Part shown: one piece after another, positions 49,339 to 52,518 of the stretch
Layout: the number at the start of each line of letters is the position of its first letter
How positions within the stretch are numbered: the first letter of the stretch is position 1
From: an uncultured Lachnospiraceae bacterium
Lineage (GTDB): Bacteria; Bacillota; Clostridia; Lachnospirales; Lachnospiraceae
NCBI GenBank assembly: GCA_910584915.1
Contig: CAJUDM010000031.1
Location: 1 to 52,518 of the forward strand
DNA length: 52,518 nt
Direction: 5' to 3'
Notes under the pieces: generated by a model
Seen by the model: the letters and a program-made list of their open reading frames with translations, nothing else
Databases searched by the model: none
Told to the model about the DNA's origin: nothing
Made by a program: the position numbers and the translations under genes

Positions 49339-50706
49339 ATGGATCATCAGAATTTTTCAGAAATCACACCGGAGCTGATCCGCCTTGCAAAACTCAGTGA
49401 AGACGCGGATATCATCGATACCGCCCTCTTTACGCAGTATGATGTCAAACGGGGGCTTCGCGACTTAAACGGCAAAGGCGTCCTCGCCGGACTGACCACC
49501 ATCTCCGATGTCAGGGCCACAGAGGTAGTCAACGGCAAGTCTGTTCCCGCCCACGGCCGCCTGTTTTACAGGGGCTATGATGTAAAGGACCTGGTACACG
49601 GCTTCACTTCCGAAAACCGTTTCGGTTTTGAGGAGGTGACTTATCTCCTGCTCTTCAACAAACTGCCAAACGCGCAGGAACTCAAAGAGTTTCAGGAACT
49701 TCTCTCCGGCTACAGAAGCCTTCCCACCAGCTTTGTGCGGGACATCATTATGAAGGCGCCCAGCAAGGATATGATGAATACGCTGGCAAGGAGCGTTCTG
49801 ACCATGTACTCCTACGATGACCGCGCCGACGATACATCGCTGCCCAACGTACTGCGGCAGTGCCTGCAGCTCATCAGTATTTTCCCGCTGCTCACGATCT
49901 ACGGCTATCAGGCTTACAGCCATTACCATGACGGCAACAGCCTCTATATCCATCAGCCGCAGCCCCATCTCTCCGCCGCGGAAAATATTTTACATATCCT
50001 GCGCCCGGACAGCCATTACACCACGCTCGAGGCAAGGATTCTGGATGTGGCACTGGTACTGCATATGGAGCACGGCGGCGGTAACAACTCCTCCTTCACC
50101 ACCCATGTGGTGACCTCCTCCCTGGCGGATACTTATTCTGTCATCGCGGCAGCCATCGGTTCCTTAAAGGGTCCCCGGCACGGCGGCGCCAACATCAAAG
50201 TCATCCAGATGTTTGATGAGATGATGTCCGTCTTAAAAGACTGGGAAGATGAAGAGGAAGTGGCGGCTTACCTGAAAAAACTGCTGAACAAAGAGGCCTT
50301 CGATCATGCGGGACTGATCTACGGCGTTGGACATGCGGTATACTCCAAATCCGACCCCAGAGCCGTTATCTTCAAGAATTTCGTGGAAAAGCTCTCCGTG
50401 GAGAAGGGTCTGGAAAAAGAATTCAATTTATATTCTCTGGTAGAAAAACTTGCGCCGCAGGTCATCGCAGGCGAGCGCCAGATCTACAAGGGCGTCAGCG
50501 TCAACGTGGACTTCTACTCCGGCTTCGTGTACAAGATGCTGGGACTGCCCCAGGAACTCTTCACGCCGATCTTCGCCATCGCGCGTATCGTCGGATGGAG
50601 CGCCCACCGCATGGAAGAACTGGCAAACAACGGGAAGATCATCCGCCCGGCCTATAAGCCGATCGGGTATGATAAGAATTACATGGAGATCGAGGACAGA
50701 AGATAG
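49339..50706 (+). CDS. gltA: Si-type citrate synthase (citrate/2-methylcitrate synthase family)
   Basis: A 455-residue citrate synthase that condenses acetyl-CoA with oxaloacetate. The family motifs are all present: RGYDVKDLV near the N-terminus, HGGGNNSSFT (about 245), GSLKGPRHGGAN with the first active-site His (about 277), GVGHAVYSKSDPRA with the second His (about 328), and NVDFYSGFVYKMLGLP plus IVGWSAHRMEE with substrate Arg residues. It is unrelated in fold to the Re-type enzyme at 6.1-7.5 kb. AAGGAG lies before the ATG. 2-methylcitrate synthase activity cannot be excluded. Confidence 0.93.
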   Translation: MDHQNFSEITPELIRLAKLSEDADIIDTALFTQYDVKRGLRDLNGKGVLAGLTTISDVRATEVVNGKSVPAHGRLFYRGYDVKDLVHGFTSENRFGFEEVTYLLLFNKLPNAQELKEFQELLSGYRSLPTSFVRDIIMKAPSKDMMNTLARSVLTMYSYDDRADDTSLPNVLRQCLQLISIFPLLTIYGYQAYSHYHDGNSLYIHQPQPHLSAAENILHILRPDSHYTTLEARILDVALVLHMEHGGGNNSSFTTHVVTSSLADTYSVIAAAIGSLKGPRHGGANIKVIQMFDEMMSVLKDWEDEEEVAAYLKKLLNKEAFDHAGLIYGVGHAVYSKSDPRAVIFKNFVEKLSVEKGLEKEFNLYSLVEKLAPQVIAGERQIYKGVSVNVDFYSGFVYKMLGLPQELFTPIFAIARIVGWSAHRMEELANNGKIIRPAYKPIGYDKNYMEIEDRR

Positions 50707-50746
50707 GAAGCCTGATAAACATTTTCTTGTCGTGATAGAATTTGAT

Positions 50747-50890
50747 ATGTTAGCTTATAAAAAACGTACAAATTCCCGTGCAGTTAAAAAAACGTTAAGT
50801 ATTCCTGAATGGCTGAATGAAGCTGCTATGGATATGGGACTCAATTTTTCGCAGGTACTGCAGGAAGCTCTTCTTTCAAAAATACAATAA
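50747..50890 (+). pseudogene. HicB antitoxin remnant
   Basis: An open frame of 47 codons whose KRTNSRAVKKTLSIPEWL and the following NFSQVLQEAL match the C-terminal DNA-binding half of HicB antitoxins. The N-terminal RNase-H-like half is missing, and there is no HicA toxin. No convincing start or ribosome binding site is seen; the frame runs back into the citrate synthase 3' end. A deletion remnant is the best reading. Confidence 0.65.
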
Positions 50891-50891
50891 T

Positions 50892-50933
50892 AAAAAATCC
50901 CCCCCGAAAATATGAACTTTCGGGGGATTTTTT
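50892..50933. terminator. Bidirectional terminator after citrate synthase/HicB remnant
   Basis: AAAAAATCCCCC...CGAAA pairs with TTTCGGGGGATTTTTT around TATGAAC. A-tract before and T-tract after make it work on either strand. Confidence 0.85.
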
Positions 50934-50939
50934 ATAGTA

Positions 50940-51063
50940 CGATCCATTCGGTCATAGTCGAGTATCATATGTATCTTTGCATATTTTTCTGCCACCTGTG
51001 CCTGTGTCGGATCAAAGCGCACATTGCTCAGCGCGCCATTACCGCAAAAATACCGCTGAATAT
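50940..51063 (-). pseudogene. Possible protein-coding remnant
   Basis: On the minus strand an open frame without a start reads a protein-like segment containing ALSNVRFDPTQAQVAEK and YAKIHMILDYDRMD. It is cut off upstream by a stop and runs into the terminator region. I do not recognise the family. It may be the debris of a lost gene next to the HicB remnant. Confidence 0.3.
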
Positions 51064-51075
51064 ATCAGCACTTTT

Positions 51076-52386
51076 TTACAGCACGCTCCACAGGCATTCT
51101 CCATAAGACCTCTTTAACTCCCCGTAATCAAAGCGCTTTCTTGCCCTGTCCATCTTCCGGCCTGTTTCATCCGCCTTCCTTTCAAAATATGCCGAGACTG
51201 CCTGACAACTGTACCTCCTTTTTTCATCTCCTGAAACGGCTTCCTCCGTTTTATCCGCGCCCGTCTCCGCCGCATATGCCGCTGTTTCTTCCCCGGAAAC
51301 ACCTTCTTCCGCTCCGGATATTCCATATCCCTCGAATACCGGACTTTCTTCCCCAAGGTCTATCTCCACCGTCTCGATTCCCCGCTTTTCAAGCAACCTG
51401 AAATAAAAGTACCAGCACAACATCCAGTACATGGCATCAAGCGGCGTTACCTTCTGTTCTCTCCACTCTCTGTCATCGTTCTGTGCCACCTCGATCTCCT
51501 CATCCAGCCGGGACAGATCCCCCGCCAGCACATGAAACAGTGCGTCATATGTCACGATCTCTCCCTCTATGGGATGGGTGTAGGACTCCTGCCATGTCTC
51601 AAATATCTTCTGAAACAGTTCACATCTCCCCAGTTCCAGGCAGTATTGCAGCGCCTCCATCACCAGCGTCTCCTCATTCGCCTGTTCGCATTTATCAAAA
51701 CACCAGCGGTACTTTTTCGGTATCTCCTTTCTGCTGACGCCAAGAATCAGCTCCCGCACCATCTCATAGTCATCCTGATACACATAATACTGCAACATGG
51801 GACGCACATAGTAGCAGACATAACACCAGCTTCCGTAATCCACAAGCTCCAGTTTCTTCTTCGCTCTCCTGGCAAGCTCCGGATCATGCTGAAACAGCGC
51901 TGCTTTCATGATTTTCTCATAATCTCCCCTGTTCCAGTCCGTGCCGTATTTCTCCTCGCTCTCCAAAAAGATCGCAAGCATCCGCTCCATCTTTTCGTCG
52001 TCAATCTGTGGGTAATGCATATAAAAGTGCAGTATTCCGGCGGCAATATTCACATACTGTTCTCTCGCAAAGCGGGTGGCATTCTCCGCAAGCTTCTCCG
52101 CGTGAGCCCGGTGAAACATCTCCGAGAGCTGAAAGGCAAGCGGGATATCATTGTTCCCACTCCTCCTGACAAACCAGAATGTCTTTCCCATCACATAAAA
52201 GTATACCTGCCAGTCCCTCACCTCCTTCGCCCGCGCTAAAATCCGTTTCAGAAGCGGCACCAGCGTCTGCGCGTTTTCGTCCCAGCTCGAATAGTCCCCC
52301 GGCGTCAGATCGTTTGCCCTGCAGATCATCCCCCAGAGTTTATCGTCCGTCACATATTTTTTATTGTCGAAACTGTCCAGAATCAT
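51076..52386 (-). CDS. Helical-repeat protein of unknown function
   Basis: A 436-residue soluble protein with no signal or membrane segment. From about residue 30 to 320 it looks like a string of paired helices with Tyr, Trp and Leu at regular spacing, reminiscent of TPR-type repeats. A low-complexity Glu/Ala/Gly/Thr linker (about 345-385) precedes a basic C-terminal helix. I recognise no enzyme motif. AAGGG lies before the ATG at 52386. The gene stands alone at the window end; 52387-52518 shows no gene. Confidence 0.72.
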   Translation of the reverse strand: MILDSFDNKKYVTDDKLWGMICRANDLTPGDYSSWDENAQTLVPLLKRILARAKEVRDWQVYFYVMGKTFWFVRRSGNNDIPLAFQLSEMFHRAHAEKLAENATRFAREQYVNIAAGILHFYMHYPQIDDEKMERMLAIFLESEEKYGTDWNRGDYEKIMKAALFQHDPELARRAKKKLELVDYGSWCYVCYYVRPMLQYYVYQDDYEMVRELILGVSRKEIPKKYRWCFDKCEQANEETLVMEALQYCLELGRCELFQKIFETWQESYTHPIEGEIVTYDALFHVLAGDLSRLDEEIEVAQNDDREWREQKVTPLDAMYWMLCWYFYFRLLEKRGIETVEIDLGEESPVFEGYGISGAEEGVSGEETAAYAAETGADKTEEAVSGDEKRRYSCQAVSAYFERKADETGRKMDRARKRFDYGELKRSYGECLWSVL

Positions 52387-52518
52387 ACTTCTTCCCTTCT
52401 TCTTCCTTTTTTCCTCCCATATCTCCGCATACCGCCGTCAGCCTCCTACAGGATCTTATTCTTCGTAACAGACAATATGTAATGACCCCGCATTTGTAAT
52501 CTCGTGGATTTACCTGTA

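Overview
The window looks like chromosomal DNA from a spore-forming, Gram-positive anaerobe of the Lachnospiraceae (Clostridia). The evidence is a moderate GC content, strong AGGAGG-type ribosome binding sites, a T-box leader on pheS, a SpoIID-like protein, a probable sigma-K promoter, a class B sortase with a BspA-type leucine-rich-repeat surface protein, and both a Re-type and a Si-type citrate synthase. No rRNA, tRNA, CRISPR array, transposase or phage gene was found. Most genes lie on the minus strand and are ordinary housekeeping functions. The unusual material sits mainly in the intergenic regions.

Layout. 1-9.3 kb: ABC-F ATPase, an unknown membrane protein, then isocitrate dehydrogenase, a GntR regulator and a Re-citrate synthase-like enzyme (a 2-oxoglutarate/glutamate branch with a candidate GntR operator on the promoter), a coiled-coil protein and a subtilisin-like protease. 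9.3-16.7 kb: a cell-surface locus with class B sortase, a 1690-residue LRR protein ending in a TPKTG sorting signal, and a smaller membrane-anchored LRR protein. 16.8-18.3 kb: a tiny Cys/Gly-rich probable spore protein behind a sigma-K-like promoter, and two conserved-looking unknown genes. 18.4-29.5 kb: leuS, an EF-G-like GTPase, prephenate dehydrogenase, a PilZ protein, a 187-nt branched palindromic element, queA, an M18 aminopeptidase, a lipoprotein, a GNAT acetyltransferase and a small protein.

29.6-34.2 kb: the phenylalanyl-tRNA synthetase operon, pheS and pheT, controlled by a T-box leader and interrupted by an AT-rich membrane-protein gene. 34.2-41.3 kb: an OmpR-type two-component system whose kinase carries tandem repeats inside the ATPase domain, an exported protein, an MgtC-like and a BrkB/YihY-like membrane protein, and a SpoIID-like protein. 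41.4-46.9 kb: a 6S-like RNA gene with its own promoter and terminator, a chemoreceptor with an extracytoplasmic CZB-type zinc domain, an MFS transporter preceded by a 45-residue Cys-rich membrane protein, and PEP carboxykinase with a palindromic leader. 47.0-52.5 kb: an M24 aminopeptidase P, a Si-type citrate synthase with a long leader, a HicB antitoxin remnant and a helical protein of unknown function.

Functionally, the two citrate synthases, Icd and PckA together cover the oxaloacetate-citrate-2-oxoglutarate-PEP node. The sortase locus and the SpoIID and sigma-K elements concern the cell envelope and spore. I see no complete novel defence or mobile system. The best candidates for undescribed biology are the branched palindromic element and its relative, the clustered CTTG-centred palindromes, the overlapping palindromes in the pckA leader, and the repeat expansion in the histidine kinase. 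All functional calls are read from sequence motifs without database searches.
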